Positions 9,063 to 18,534 are shown, numbered from the stretch's first letter. The stretch: 64,000 bases of DNA from Bradyrhizobium sp. Gha (GCF_900113735.1 NZ_FOQM01000025.1:1-64000); one strand, 5' to 3'. The notes: a model not told the origin generated them from the letters alone. Made by a program: numbers and translations.

Positions 9063-9541
9063 AGGATAAGGTGCTGCCGCATAGCAGCCATCTGGACGCG
9101 CCGCCGCCATTAGCGATGACGGACGGACGCCCGGTCCGTTGTCACCACTGCCTCAAGAGCTTCCACTCGCGACGAGGATGACCCTCGGCGGGCGGGGGCC
9201 CCGAGCATCAACGCCACCGTGTCTCAGAACTGGCCCTGCACTATCGGGCCCAGCCGCTCATTCTGGGATCCTACCATGGTGAGCTCGGGGCGCTGTACAC
9301 CACGGCGAGCAACCAAGGAACAAACAAAGGTCTACCCGCGCTTAACTAAGTCAGGAGGCCGGCTATGCTGCGAGGTCTCGTCCTATCCGCACGACGCTCA
9401 TCTTGCCGATGCGAAGCAGGTGAAGTCTGTTCGTAGGCGCCTCAGGAGTCGCCCGCTGGATTGACCAACCGCTCATGGTTGTACCGTTTTTTTGGTCGAA
9501 CGTAATTCGAGCAGCGCCGCCTAGCCGCAAAGATCGCTGTC
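9063..9541. other. Intergenic stretch, nothing recognised
   Basis: About 480 bases. A 23-codon frame at 9364 follows a good AGGAGG site, but its product (MLRGLVLSARRSSCRCEAGE...) matches nothing I know. No RNA gene or clear regulatory element is seen. Confidence 0.35.
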
Positions 9542-9964
9542 ATGGAAAACGAGCAGGATCTAAAGCATCAGATCGAGTTGGCTACACGCGCCGCCGCTTA
9601 CATCAAAGATGAGACTACGGTGCAGCGGCTGTTGCGATTAGCTCAGGACCTTAAGCGAAAGCTCTTTGCGGTGCCGCGGCGGCCACAAATCAGAGCGCGG
9701 GCTTACGAGCTCTGGGAACAGAGTGGGTGCCCTTCGGGGCGCGATTGGGATTTCTGGCTCCAGGCTGAGCGGGAATCACCGACAAGTTCAGCCGAGATGA
9801 CGGCACTAACTAGTCTTGCCATGGTGCCGTGGCTTTGGTCCCAACCCGCTTCTTCTAATCACGGGTCTGTTCTGCAGCGTGAGCATTCGCAGCGTTATGG
9901 GCTGATGCGTCGAGTAGACTGGCCAACCTTGCGAGGTAAACTTGGGTCCGGATTAGAGATATGA
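9542..9964 (+). CDS. DUF2934 domain protein (140 aa)
   Basis: The N-terminal 40 residues are helical (DLKHQIELATRAAAYIKDET, VQRLLRLAQDLKRKL), an arrangement often seen in front of rhizobial DUF2934 domains. Residues about 48-78 are the DUF2934 unit (IRARAYELWEQSGCPSGRDW, FWLQAERE). The last 60 residues look unrelated and poorly conserved, perhaps a new C-terminus created by a frame change. Function unknown; a soluble protein is expected. Confidence 0.7.
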   Translation: MENEQDLKHQIELATRAAAYIKDETTVQRLLRLAQDLKRKLFAVPRRPQIRARAYELWEQSGCPSGRDWDFWLQAERESPTSSAEMTALTSLAMVPWLWSQPASSNHGSVLQREHSQRYGLMRRVDWPTLRGKLGSGLEI

Positions 9965-10111
9965 GCTAAGATCGGCACGCCTCGACCGATGGGCGACAGT
10001 GGTCGTAAGCCAGCCATGGCGATTTCGAATGCGCTTGCCGCAATGGATGATTGGAATCGGCGTGGCGGAGCTATTGATATCGTTGCGTGACGAATGAACT
10101 CGCGCGGCGGA

Positions 10112-11202
10112 TCATCCGGCCGTTTCTGGCTGAAACCACTCCGGCGAGGGCCCTAGGATGGCCTCGACCTCAGGCACAAAGCTACGATCGAGTGTGGCGA
10201 CGAGGTGAGCGAGATTGTCGATGATCTGTCGCCATCGATCGGGGCCGCCGATCGGAAACTGGCCAACGAACTCGACGTCGCCCACCATGCCTCGAGCCGC
10301 CTGGGGCGAGAGCGGCAAATTGAGAGTCGCCCGAAAACCGGGACTCTTCTCCTGGCCTTTCGAGAGCCCGATCACCTGAATGGAGGCGTTGACGGTGCTG
10401 CCCCAGCCTCGAATGTCCACGCGGAGCTGGACCACGAGGTTGCCCGGCGTGCGTCGCTGCAGCCCTGAACTTTCCATGTTCGCCCCGGCAGTCGTAACCC
10501 ATGGGGGCGAAGGCCTTGACCAGCTCGGGCTTTTTGGGGAAGCGTTGGGCTGTGCGCCTCACTCTCGACGTGATGCGGCAAGTCGTGCGGCAGCTGCTGC
10601 AACAGCTCGGTCATTCTTTCGCGATGGGCGCGCACCACGGCCCGAATGGCTTCGCCCGTCTCCGATCTCAACGCCCCTTGCACAGCGGCTTCGGCGGCGG
10701 CGTTGCCCGCTTCTGTTGCAGCCGGCGCGGTTGCAAAGGGCACCTGTATGGTCTTTCGGACTTTGCCGCAGGCCAAGAACACGGCCTGGACGTTCGCCGG
10801 CGGAGCCGGGAGCTTTTTTGCCGTTGGATCGGCCTCGACCAGACGCAGCGCCGCGAGCGACGGCTGGCGGCCATTGACCCACCAAGAATCCGTCACGCTG
10901 ACGCCTGCTGACGTCGGATGACCAGCGAAGACATCGACACCCGCGCGCGCCAGCATGCGGATGCTGCGCGGGTCGGCTGTGGGCGGAAGCTCCGGCCCGT
11001 CCGAAAACCCGGCGGCCTTGAAATGCAGCGTAATCCGGTGACATGGGAAGGACCTTGGAACCACGTGCGCGATCTCTCTGAGGATCGCGAAATCGATCGG
11101 CGCCACAGCGCCGCTGCCGGTTAGCGTAAAATGCGTCTGGCTTCCATCGCGGCGCGCATGGTGATTGACGTCCGCTCCGTAGGCTACAAAACGTTGCGTC
11201 AT
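10112..11202 (-). pseudogene. Hypothetical protein gene with two frameshifts
   Basis: The intact opening frame starts MTQRFVAYGADVNHHARRDG at 11202 and runs for about 215 codons, through ILREIAHVVPRSFPCHRITL and SVTDSWWVNGRQPSLAALRL, to ETGEAIRAVVRAHRERMTEL. Near 10555 it passes to a second frame (RFPKKPELVKAFAPMGYDCR) and near 10475 to a third (LQRRTPGNLVVQLRVDIRGW, VEFVGQFPIGGPDRWRQIID), which reaches a stop at 10112. Each piece continues the previous one without a gap, so this was one gene of about 360 codons. No known domain is recognised. Sequencing error is possible, but the neighbourhood is full of similar lesions. Confidence 0.65.
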
Positions 11203-11435
11203 CTTTAAACGCTTGGCCGTGGGATGTCCCCGAGTGGCCCAAATATCTGGACCGGCAGGTGTTGGACGACGTATAGCGCGGTATATCGATAGTGGCTGGA
11301 CCTTGATTTGGTTGTGAGTTCCACGCTCGCTCTTGATGCGATTCAGGAAAGGGAGTGGTAGGTCACCGGTTGATAGGCGCAATTTTTTCGACGTCACGTG
11401 CGTTTCATATAGTTGTTTATCGGGGATGCGCGGAG

Positions 11436-12098
11436 ATGTACGTCCTTGCTCTGGTCACCCAAAAAGGCGGAAGCGGCAAGAGCACGCTGGCCGTCGGACT
11501 TGCAGTCGCGGCAATGGAGAACGGGGAGCGCGTCGCATTTGTCGAGGCTGATCCACAGGGGACGATTTCAAAATGGAAGGAGCGGCGCGGCAATCCCTTT
11601 CCGCGGGTCGTTCGGGTCGCCGATCCCGCCGATATAGAAAGGGCGCTGGTCCGCCTCGAAGCTGAGGGGATCTGGCTTGCGATCATCGATACTGCCGCCA
11701 CGAACAATGCGCTGGCCGTGCACGCCATCACGAAGGCCGATCTTTGCCTGATCCCGACGCGTCCGAGTCCCGCCGACATCGAAGCTGCAATACCGACGCT
11801 GGTTGCTATTCGTAGGTTCAATCGCCGATTTGCGTTCGTCCTCAATCAGACGCCGCCGCGGGGCTGCCGTTTGAGCGAAGCTGCAACTTCGCTCAATTCG
11901 CTCGGCGTGCTAGCGCTTCCTTACGTCGGACAGCGCAACGACCACCAGGACGCGCTGGGGACGGGATTGGGCGTGACCGAGTTTGCACAAGAGGGAAGAG
12001 CCTCGGAGGAAGTTCGTGAACTGTGGCGCTGGGTTTTGAAAAAGCTTGTCGAGGGGTCGTTAGATCATGAGCCACGCGCAAAAAAAGCGGCGTGCTAG
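11436..12098 (+). CDS. ParA/MinD-like partition ATPase
   Basis: A 220-aa protein opening MYVLALVTQKGGSGKSTLAV. This is the deviant Walker A motif of the ParA superfamily, with signature Lys10 and Lys15. The switch region is VEADPQGTISKW (normally DxDPQG, here with Glu in place of the first Asp), and IIDTAATN supplies the Walker B/switch II region. No N-terminal DNA-binding extension is present, so it is a short Soj or plasmid type Ib-like ATPase. The start at 11436 is chosen because the ParA fold begins there; the longer frame upstream has no ribosome site. The next gene overlaps its 3' end by 32 bases and is probably co-transcribed. No parB, parS or rep gene is visible, so it is an orphan, perhaps from a plasmid or integrative element. 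Confidence 0.88.
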   Translation: MYVLALVTQKGGSGKSTLAVGLAVAAMENGERVAFVEADPQGTISKWKERRGNPFPRVVRVADPADIERALVRLEAEGIWLAIIDTAATNNALAVHAITKADLCLIPTRPSPADIEAAIPTLVAIRRFNRRFAFVLNQTPPRGCRLSEAATSLNSLGVLALPYVGQRNDHQDALGTGLGVTEFAQEGRASEEVRELWRWVLKKLVEGSLDHEPRAKKAAC

Positions 12099-13092
12099 CC
12101 AAACGCGCTGTGCGCGACGCTCACTCGTGGAGCTTACCGCGGCGGCAAGCCGAGCCGTTGACGATGGTCTGTTTGTGTTGTCCAGCGGGATTGCTGCTTC
12201 CAATCCGCGATCGGAGCACACAGGCGAGAAGACGTCTGATCAAACAACCGTTGCAAGACAAGCGATGGCTACGAGTCCCGTTGCGGCGCTTGAATCTCGG
12301 AATGCGGTAGCGCCGCGCAAGGTCGAACTCCTAGATTCCGACACTACCACCCAGATGATGGTGAAGATTGCCAGGGACTATCAAAACAGAGAGTTTGCGA
12401 ACATCAAAGCCAGCCTAACTGCTGCGTTGGACCACGCAAAGGGCTTTGTAGAGACGCGGGTGGGAGGCGAAGCGGCGTCGAAGGATATCGGCGGTTCCGG
12501 TCTTGAAAGCAATTCTTTGACAATTCTCAAAGAAGCTGAGTTCCGCGCGGATGCGGTCGAATCGACTGTGCAGAAGGAATCAGCCGATAGCGCAGGGCAG
12601 CCGCAACCCCGATACATGCGACGGCTCACTGACGAGGCGGTCAGATTGCTGGATGATCTTCGGAGCGGCAAGCTGGAGAATCAGGCGAACTTCATCCTGA
12701 GCGAATGCTTCAGAGAAGCCGCCATCGCGTTCTCTATGATCAATCAGCAACTCAAGCGCGACGGCTATGCCGCGAGCATTGATCCATCAATCTTCATTTG
12801 GCTTGCCAATATCACCGAGCCGGAGACGCGCGACACGGGGACCATGCGGCTTGAAATCGTACCCAACCACCGAGCTCGTCCGAGCACGTACGCGCGCCAG
12901 GTCGCTCAATTCATCTGGCACCTTGTCGAGGGGCAGGGCTGCCGGCGACAGGCCGCATATCGGGGGGCGCTCACGAAGTTCACCGTAAGCGCGAGTTTCG
13001 CCGAGAAGGCCTATGCCTTTTGGGAACCGATCTTCAAACGGGCTGGACCGCACGTGCAGATGCTGACCCGCATTTCAGATCCAGAAATGTAA
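12067..13092 (+). CDS. ParA-linked hypothetical protein (341 aa)
   Basis: The ATG lies inside the end of the ParA gene, with a GAGGGG site about ten bases upstream, pointing to co-translation. The N-terminal 35 residues are basic (SHAQKKRRASQTRCARRSLV), suiting nucleic-acid or ParA contact. The middle is helical, with a weak phasin-like segment (TQMMVKIARDYQNREFANIK, ASLTAALDHAKGFVE). The C-terminal half (YMRRLTDEAVRLLDDLRSGK ... FWEPIFKRAG) is predicted globular. It is not a recognisable ParB: no ParB box or central helix-turn-helix is seen. A cargo or adaptor protein served by the ATPase is one inference. Confidence 0.65.
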   Translation: MSHAQKKRRASQTRCARRSLVELTAAASRAVDDGLFVLSSGIAASNPRSEHTGEKTSDQTTVARQAMATSPVAALESRNAVAPRKVELLDSDTTTQMMVKIARDYQNREFANIKASLTAALDHAKGFVETRVGGEAASKDIGGSGLESNSLTILKEAEFRADAVESTVQKESADSAGQPQPRYMRRLTDEAVRLLDDLRSGKLENQANFILSECFREAAIAFSMINQQLKRDGYAASIDPSIFIWLANITEPETRDTGTMRLEIVPNHRARPSTYARQVAQFIWHLVEGQGCRRQAAYRGALTKFTVSASFAEKAYAFWEPIFKRAGPHVQMLTRISDPEM

Positions 13093-13355
13093 AGCTACGC
13101 AGTGTGGGCATTTGGCGTCCGATTTGACTGAGGCCGAGGCCCTGGCGAGGACCGCCCGGCAACTTCGTCCGAGCTTTGGGGCGGGTACCTGCGAGCTCGA
13201 CGGAAAGCCTGGGTCATGAGGTGTCGATCCTATCCGGCGTAGGACGCCACCTCGGCCGGCGCGCTCGTGACCGCTTCGATATCGCACGTCAGGAGTCGCC
13301 GACCGGCTTCTCTCCGGAGGAGAGGGAAAGAATACGTTTCAGGCCGCGTGGCCGT

Positions 13356-13678
13356 TTAGGGAATCATACCGCAATCGAACATCTTATTTGCGACCGGCGC
13401 CGCAACCTTGTTGATGAACTTGACTTTCACTGAAGGGTGATCCCTTAAGAATGCGACTGCTGCTCCAACAATTTCTGCTGGCGGCTCTCCCTTCTTCGCT
13501 TTCAGGTCCTCGCAGCTTGAAGATTCGTATTTTTGGATAACCATCCCCACGACCATCTCCAGAATAGGTCCGTCCGGTGGCGTCTCAGGCGGGGGTGGGG
13601 CGGTGGCAAAGCTTGAGCGATTGCGGAGACGGTGAACATCAGCGATATTGTGGCTGCGATCAAAGCTTTCACTGGCAC
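13356..13678 (-). pseudogene. Small exported hypothetical protein, frameshifted
   Basis: A GTG start (13678, or 13672) with a GGGGAG site opens a signal peptide, KALIAATISLMFTVSAIAQA. About one base later the frame changes near 13610. The continuation ATAPPPPETPPDGPILEMVV, QKYESSSCEDLKAKKGEPPA, FLRDHPSVKVKFINKVAAPV, ANKMFDCGMIP matches a family of about 100-aa exported proteins seen in Bradyrhizobium. The 3' part alone has no secretion signal. Either one indel inactivated the gene, or it is an assembly error in a C-rich run. Confidence 0.6.
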
Positions 13679-13813
13679 GTCACAGCTCCCCGCAACAGAC
13701 GAGACTGACAAGTACGGCGCGCCCATTTCCGTTTCGATGATCGAGCTCGACAAGGATCATCCAGTGCCATCGCACGGTTTTCGCAACGCATTCCATGTCT
13801 CCAGCCTTAAAAT

Positions 13814-13832
13814 ATACTATACGGTATAGTAT
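13814..13832. promoter_or_regulatory. Perfect 19-bp palindrome, candidate repressor operator
   Basis: ATACTATAC, one central G, then GTATAGTAT: two perfect 9-bp arms. Size and symmetry fit a TetR/GntR-type operator. A short frame starting MGRSSPGAAPEELT lies just to the right, at 13837, and dies after 32 codons. This could be the stub of a regulator gene that once bound here. Confidence 0.5.
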
Positions 13833-14139
13833 CTTTATGGGCCGGTCAAGCCCAGGTGCGGCGCCTGAAGAACTCACAGGTAAGCGGGAAATCGTGCTTT
13901 CAACCGGTGCTCTATGCGTTCGTAACCGCGATTAACGCGAGTGGCAGGAACCTAAACATTTCGACAATGATCGGCACAGATCCCGACGATGCTCATCAAC
14001 GCATATCCGGATGACGGCATCCGAAGCCGCCCCTGAAGGATGGAATTCTGTGCGATCTCAGCGAACCGGTGGATGAGGACCTCGAGCGTTGCATTCGTTC
14101 TGCGGTGTAATCGGGGGACGCCGGTGAGGCGGACGCGCC

Positions 14140-14307
14140 ATGGCATTGGACGTTGTCAATGCAATGCGCGACGACGGAGTGCTGATCAGCACCACCGAGG
14201 CAAACGAAGACACGCTCAAGGTCCGCCCCCCGCTGGTCTGCCAAGCCGAGCACGTAGATCGTTTTCTCTCGTCGCTACAGGCTGCACTGGCGTCCTGCCG
14301 CTTCTGA
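14140..14307 (+). pseudogene. Class III aminotransferase, C-terminal remnant
   Basis: The 55 codons (MALDVVNAMRDDGVLISTTE, ANEDTLKVRPPLVCQAEHVD, RFLSSLQAALASCRF) reproduce the last segment of PLP-dependent class III aminotransferases, where the ILISTxG ... LKxRPPLVF block lines the active-site entrance. The catalytic lysine and the PLP-binding body are absent, so only the tail of a deleted gene survives. An Lrp-type regulator remnant follows, a common pairing with aminotransferases. Confidence 0.7.
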
Positions 14308-14387
14308 CGACGGCTGGCTTTCAAGCCGGCGCAATCAGTGCCAAACAATTTCCGGCGCGCTGGGCGCTTCGGAACTATCATGAAGCC

Positions 14388-14729
14388 ATGGGAGATCTTG
14401 TTTCAATCGACCGACTCGATTTTATGATCCTTACTCACCTTCAGCGCAACGGCTACTGCTCGAATGTGGAACTGGCCGCTGCGGTCGGACTGACGCCGAG
14501 CCCTTGCCTCGCCCGCATGAAACGCCTGCAAGACTGCGGGGTGCTCCGAGGCTTCAACGCCGTGATCGACCTTGGACGATTGGGCCATTTCATCACGGCG
14601 TTCACCGAAAACACGGTCAGTGAGCGTCGGCGCGACAGTTTTCGGCTGTTCGAAGCGGCGGCCGAGCGCTGTCCCGAGATCATCGAGTGCTGCAATGTAA
14701 CTGGCGGGTGCGACTACCGTCCAAGATAG
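14388..14729 (+). pseudogene. Lrp/AsnC family regulator, truncated
   Basis: The 113-aa product has the complete winged helix-turn-helix (DRLDFMILTHLQRNGYCSNV, ELAAAVGLTPSPCLARMKRL). It then has the start of the effector domain (FNAVIDLGRLGHFITAFTEN, ERCPEIIECCNVTGGCDY). Full-length family members run about 150-160 aa and continue with a ligand-binding domain after TGGxDY. Here that motif is followed within three codons by a stop, probably after an indel. It may still bind DNA but should lack effector response and normal octamer assembly. Confidence 0.8.
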
Positions 14730-14944
14730 AGCGGGCGATATGCTTAAAGTATCGACGCCGATAAATCACCGCGCTAGAGATGAAATGACCGGCCGTGGTT
14801 GATCCCGCCCTTCTCTCCCGGGGGCAGCAGGCTGACCGCGGAACGAGATAGGTCAGCTATCGCCGAGGCGTTCAGGATCGTCATTGCACGAATGACGAGG
14901 ACCTTATCCAGGCGGCTCTACAACTCGCCTACATATATGCGGAT

Positions 14945-15817
14945 CTACTGCCTGGGATTCAGCGCACTATTGAGACCATCGCCGATCAGGTTGAAGCCGA
15001 TGACGAGAGCGATGATTGCCAGACCGGGGAATAGTGCCATCCACGGCGCCTCGCCGAGAAATTGTCGAGCCACATCCAGCATAGCGCCCCAGGAGGGAGC
15101 CGGAGGCAATTGACCAAGACCAAGAAAGGCGAGGCTCGCCTCGGCGAGGACTGCAATCGCCATAGTGAGAGTCGCTTGGACGATGGTCGGTGCAAGCACG
15201 TTCGGCAGTACTTGGCCGGTCAGGATCGCCAAATGACCAAGCCCTTGAGCGCGCGCTGCAGCAATGTAGTCCTCGGTACGAACAACCAGCGTCTCGGCAC
15301 GTGCAACGCGGACGAAGACTGGAATGGCGGAAATGCCGATCGCGATCATTGCATTCTGGAGACTGGGACCCAGGAACGCGGCAAGCGCAATCGCGAGGAC
15401 GAGAAACGGGCAGGCGAGGAGAGCATCCGCAATACGAGAGATCACCATGTCGGTGGCGCCGCCAAAATAACCGGCAACAAGACCGAACGGCAGGCCGATC
15501 AACATCGCAACGGTCACGGACACCAGGCCGGCCGCGAGCGACGCCTGAGTTCCAAAGATGACCCGAGACAGCACATCGCGGCCGAGATCATCTGTGCCAA
15601 ACCAATGGGCTGCATTGGGTGCGGCACGAATCGCCATCCAGTCCGGCGTGTTTGGATCATAGGGCGAGATCCATGTCGCGAACACGGCCAGCGCAACAAA
15701 GAACAAGATTATGGTGCCGCCGATCACAGCGGACGGTTCGCGCAACAGGCGACGAATTTCGGAGCGCCCGCCTCCACGCATCTGAGCGGGCACCGGAGCG
15801 GCCTCGGTCGTGCTCAT
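14945..15817 (-). CDS. Peptide-type ABC transporter permease (DppC/OppC family)
   Basis: This 290-aa inner-membrane protein starts at an ATG that overlaps the stop of the upstream permease gene (ATGA). It has the OppC_N region, with a first membrane segment at SAVIGGTIILFFVALAVFAT. The periplasmic GTDDLGRDVLSRVIFGTQAS block is diagnostic of DppC/OppC. The cytoplasmic EAA loop is VRVARAETLVVRTEDYIAAA then RAQGLG. It pairs with the DppB-type permease to form the channel for the solute delivered by the binding protein at 16799-18310. The ATPases are supplied from the divergent operon at 21415-23034. It is last in its operon. Confidence 0.92.
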   Translation of the reverse strand: MSTTEAAPVPAQMRGGGRSEIRRLLREPSAVIGGTIILFFVALAVFATWISPYDPNTPDWMAIRAAPNAAHWFGTDDLGRDVLSRVIFGTQASLAAGLVSVTVAMLIGLPFGLVAGYFGGATDMVISRIADALLACPFLVLAIALAAFLGPSLQNAMIAIGISAIPVFVRVARAETLVVRTEDYIAAARAQGLGHLAILTGQVLPNVLAPTIVQATLTMAIAVLAEASLAFLGLGQLPPAPSWGAMLDVARQFLGEAPWMALFPGLAIIALVIGFNLIGDGLNSALNPRQ

Positions 15818-16755
15818 GACCTCAGCCTCGGATTGAGCAGCCCATAGGCCACGTCGGCAACGAGGCTCATAAGCAGAAATATCGCCGCGGTGCAAAGCAC
15901 GACCGCCTGAACCACGGCATAATCGCGGCTGAACACGCCATCGACGACCATCTTGCCGAAACCGGGAATCGAAAAGACCTGTTCCGTCAGCACCGCGCCC
16001 GCCAGTAGCTCGCCAAATTGCAACGTACCCAATGTGACCACAGGGATAAGTGCGTTCGGTAGAGCGTGGCGCAGCACGATGGTGCGTTCGCGGACGCCCT
16101 TCGCGCGGGCGGTGCGGACATAGTCCTGCTTCATCGCCTCGATCATCGCGCCGCGAACATGGCGCATCATGATCGCAGCTGTGCCCGTGCCCAGCACCAA
16201 GGCAGGCATTAGCATCGAGATCAGGTTGTGGCCGATACTTTCAGATGGAGGCACGAAGCCTCCGGCCGGCAGCCATCCGAGGTTCACCGAGAACAGAAGG
16301 ATCAACATGATCCCCAGCCAGAAATGCGGAATAGAAAGTCCCGCAAGTCCGAAAAGACTGGCGCCATAGTCGAGTGCCGTCCCGCGCCCCAAGGCCGCGA
16401 GGATGCCGATCGGCAACCCGACGAGCAGCGCGACCAGCATCGACAGGATCGCGAGCTCGATCGTCACCGGCAGTTTTTCGGCCAGCATGGTGCCGATCGG
16501 CAGCCTGGTGCGGACTGAGGTGCCGAAATCGGCATGCACCAGGGCCTTGAGCCAGATGCCGTATTGCACCGGAATTGGCTCATTGAAGCGATACTTATGC
16601 CGAAGATATTCAATAACCTCGGGATTGCGCTCCTCTCCGGCAAGTGCCAGCGCCGGATCGCCAGGCAGCAACTTCTGCAGACCGAACACCATCATCGACA
16701 CCAGCAACAGGGTCGGCAGCAAGACGGCGAGACGGCGCAGAAGCAGGGTCTTCAT
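15814..16755 (-). CDS. Peptide-type ABC transporter permease (DppB/OppB family)
   Basis: A 313-aa permease. The chosen start (MKTLLLRRLAVLLPTLLLVS) begins directly with the first membrane helix, as in the family; a longer in-frame start at 16818 would overlap the upstream gene and add a non-hydrophobic lead. Typical features are LLPGDPALALAGEERNPEVI and YRFNEPIPVQYGIWLKALVH after helix 1. The EAA motif is QDYVRTARAKGVRERTIVLR and the C-terminal block is FSIPGFGKMVVDGVFSRDYA. It forms the heterodimeric channel with the next gene, with which it overlaps by four bases. Confidence 0.92.
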   Translation of the reverse strand: MKTLLLRRLAVLLPTLLLVSMMVFGLQKLLPGDPALALAGEERNPEVIEYLRHKYRFNEPIPVQYGIWLKALVHADFGTSVRTRLPIGTMLAEKLPVTIELAILSMLVALLVGLPIGILAALGRGTALDYGASLFGLAGLSIPHFWLGIMLILLFSVNLGWLPAGGFVPPSESIGHNLISMLMPALVLGTGTAAIMMRHVRGAMIEAMKQDYVRTARAKGVRERTIVLRHALPNALIPVVTLGTLQFGELLAGAVLTEQVFSIPGFGKMVVDGVFSRDYAVVQAVVLCTAAIFLLMSLVADVAYGLLNPRLRS

Positions 16756-16798
16756 TGGAGCGGACAGGTCCTCACCTGAGGAGCGCGGACGTTGCGCG

Positions 16799-18310
16799 TC
16801 AATTCGTTGGCTTGACACCTACCAGGCGAAGCAGCCCGTCCGGCACCATGACGATGCCGCCGACGGATTTGCGAGCGGCAAAGAACCAGTTGGGGTGATA
16901 GAGCGGAATCGACGAGAGTGCCGTCAGGTAGATATCGGTCGCCTTCGCGTAGAGCGCCTTGCGCTTGGCTTCGTCGGCCTCGCCGCGCGCTTGAGTCAGG
17001 ATCGCATCGAGATCCTTGTTGCAATATTTGTTGACGTTCTGGGAGCCTGAGCAACTGAAGAAGGCGACCAGCGTGGGGTCCGGATCGGCACGGCCGCTCC
17101 AGTTGCCGATATAGGCTTCGAAATTGCCGTTCAAGTATCGCTCAATGGCAGTGGTCGTTTCCATCGGCAGCAGCTTGACGTCGAAGCCTGCCTCGGCCGC
17201 CATCGACTGCATGATCTGCGCGACACGGGCGTCGCCGGCCGTGTTCTCGTACTGAATTTCGATCGGGACGCGGGTCATTCCGGCTGCTGTAATCAGCGCC
17301 TTTGCTTTAGTAATGTCGCGAGCCGGCGCCTTGTGAGCTGAATCGTAGAACGGAGATGAGGGCGGGATCATCTGATTGTCCGCCAGGAACTCGCCGTTGA
17401 AGGCTACGCGATTGATGACATTGCGATCGATCGCGAGCTCGAAGGCCTGCCGCAGCGTCGCGTTCTTGCCGAGTGGCGTATCGGCGTTCGCGCCTGCGCC
17501 GACATTGAACATCAAATGCGAGACTGCAAGTCCCTGGCCGGAATGGAGCGTGAGGTTGGGGTCGTCACGCACGGTCTTGAGATCGGTCGGCGCTACGCGT
17601 TCCGCGAGCTCGAGATCGCCCGCTCGTACCCGCGACAATCTCACCGTCGAGTCGGGCACGTAATAGTAGACGACTTCGTCGTACCCGACGGCGCCGGCGT
17701 TCCAGTAGCCCGGGTACTTCTTGAGCCGAATGAGATCGCGTGACTTGCGCTCGACAAATTGATACGGACCTGCGCAGACTGGTGCAGCTGCAAAGTCGCC
17801 GGCTTTCTCCGTCGCGGCCTTCGGCGATACCATCATTCCGGCACGATCGCTGAGATTGGCAAGCAGCGGCACGAACGGTTCAGACAGGTTGAACGTGACC
17901 TTGTCCGCGCCGAGGGCTTCGACGCTGACGATCGGCGCGAGCTCGGCCTTGCGCTTCGAATCCGGCATCGTTTTCATGCGCTCGATGTTGAACTTGACCG
18001 CCGTCGCATCAAAAGCGGTGCCGTCGTGGAACGTGACGTTCTTGCGCAGGGTGAAGGTGATCGACTTGCCGTCCGGGGCCCAATCCCAGGCCTCTGCCAG
18101 TTGTGGCACGATCTTGAGGTCGGGAGAGATATCGACAAGTTTGTCACACAGCGCCGCAAACACGAACCGGCCGGAATAGGTGCCGCTGAGTGCGGGGTCG
18201 AGCGCATCGGGATCGTCCTGAATGCCGACCCGCAGTGTTGCCGCACTGGCCGACACAAGGCCGGATCCGATCATCAGAATTGCCGCCAACGCTGTGCCGA
18301 TCCGCTTCAT
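16799..18310 (-). CDS. ABC transporter substrate-binding protein (SBP_bac_5, peptide type)
   Basis: A 503-aa periplasmic binding protein. Of two in-frame ATGs, the second (18310) has an AAGGA site eight bases upstream and starts a standard signal peptide (MKRIGTALAAILMIGSG ... SASAA). The mature chain shows the cluster 5 signature LRVGIQDDPDALDPALSGTY, then LVDISPDLKIVPQLAEAWDW and ITFTLRKNVTFHDGTAFDAT. It captures a peptide, opine or peptide-like conjugate. It leads the minus-strand operon with two permeases, and its promoter must lie in the divergent region shared with the ROK regulator. Confidence 0.93.
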   Translation of the reverse strand: MKRIGTALAAILMIGSGLVSASAATLRVGIQDDPDALDPALSGTYSGRFVFAALCDKLVDISPDLKIVPQLAEAWDWAPDGKSITFTLRKNVTFHDGTAFDATAVKFNIERMKTMPDSKRKAELAPIVSVEALGADKVTFNLSEPFVPLLANLSDRAGMMVSPKAATEKAGDFAAAPVCAGPYQFVERKSRDLIRLKKYPGYWNAGAVGYDEVVYYYVPDSTVRLSRVRAGDLELAERVAPTDLKTVRDDPNLTLHSGQGLAVSHLMFNVGAGANADTPLGKNATLRQAFELAIDRNVINRVAFNGEFLADNQMIPPSSPFYDSAHKAPARDITKAKALITAAGMTRVPIEIQYENTAGDARVAQIMQSMAAEAGFDVKLLPMETTTAIERYLNGNFEAYIGNWSGRADPDPTLVAFFSCSGSQNVNKYCNKDLDAILTQARGEADEAKRKALYAKATDIYLTALSSIPLYHPNWFFAARKSVGGIVMVPDGLLRLVGVKPTN

Positions 18311-18381
18311 GCGAATTCCTTTCATCCCAAGGCTTCTGTGCCGAGGCTCCGCCGCCGAAGGAAGACAAGCACGCCGAATTA

Positions 18382-18406
18382 GATTTGTAAACGTCTAGAA
18401 CAAATC
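18382..18406. promoter_or_regulatory. Inverted repeat in the divergent promoter region, candidate ROK operator
   Basis: GATTTGT, an 11-base spacer, then ACAAATC, in the AT-rich 225-bp gap between the binding-protein gene and the ROK regulator gene. ROK repressors bind AT-rich inverted repeats, so this is a reasonable candidate for shared control. It is a single copy, so the assignment is tentative. Confidence 0.4.
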
Positions 18407-18534
18407 GACTTATGGATTAGAAGATGGGTATATTTTATTACCTTTATGAAGAGAGAATGCCTCTCCTGCTGCCTCTTGACGGCAGGCTCAAGTCAGCATT
18501 AGTTCGGGTATCGGACGAAATAGATTGAGCTTTT

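Noticed and set aside
9219..9464. An 81-codon plus-strand frame
   Set aside because: No recognised motif and poor start context.
15062..15847. A 261-codon plus-strand frame opposite the DppC-type permease
   Set aside because: Polar, low-complexity antisense product of a membrane protein gene, a typical shadow.
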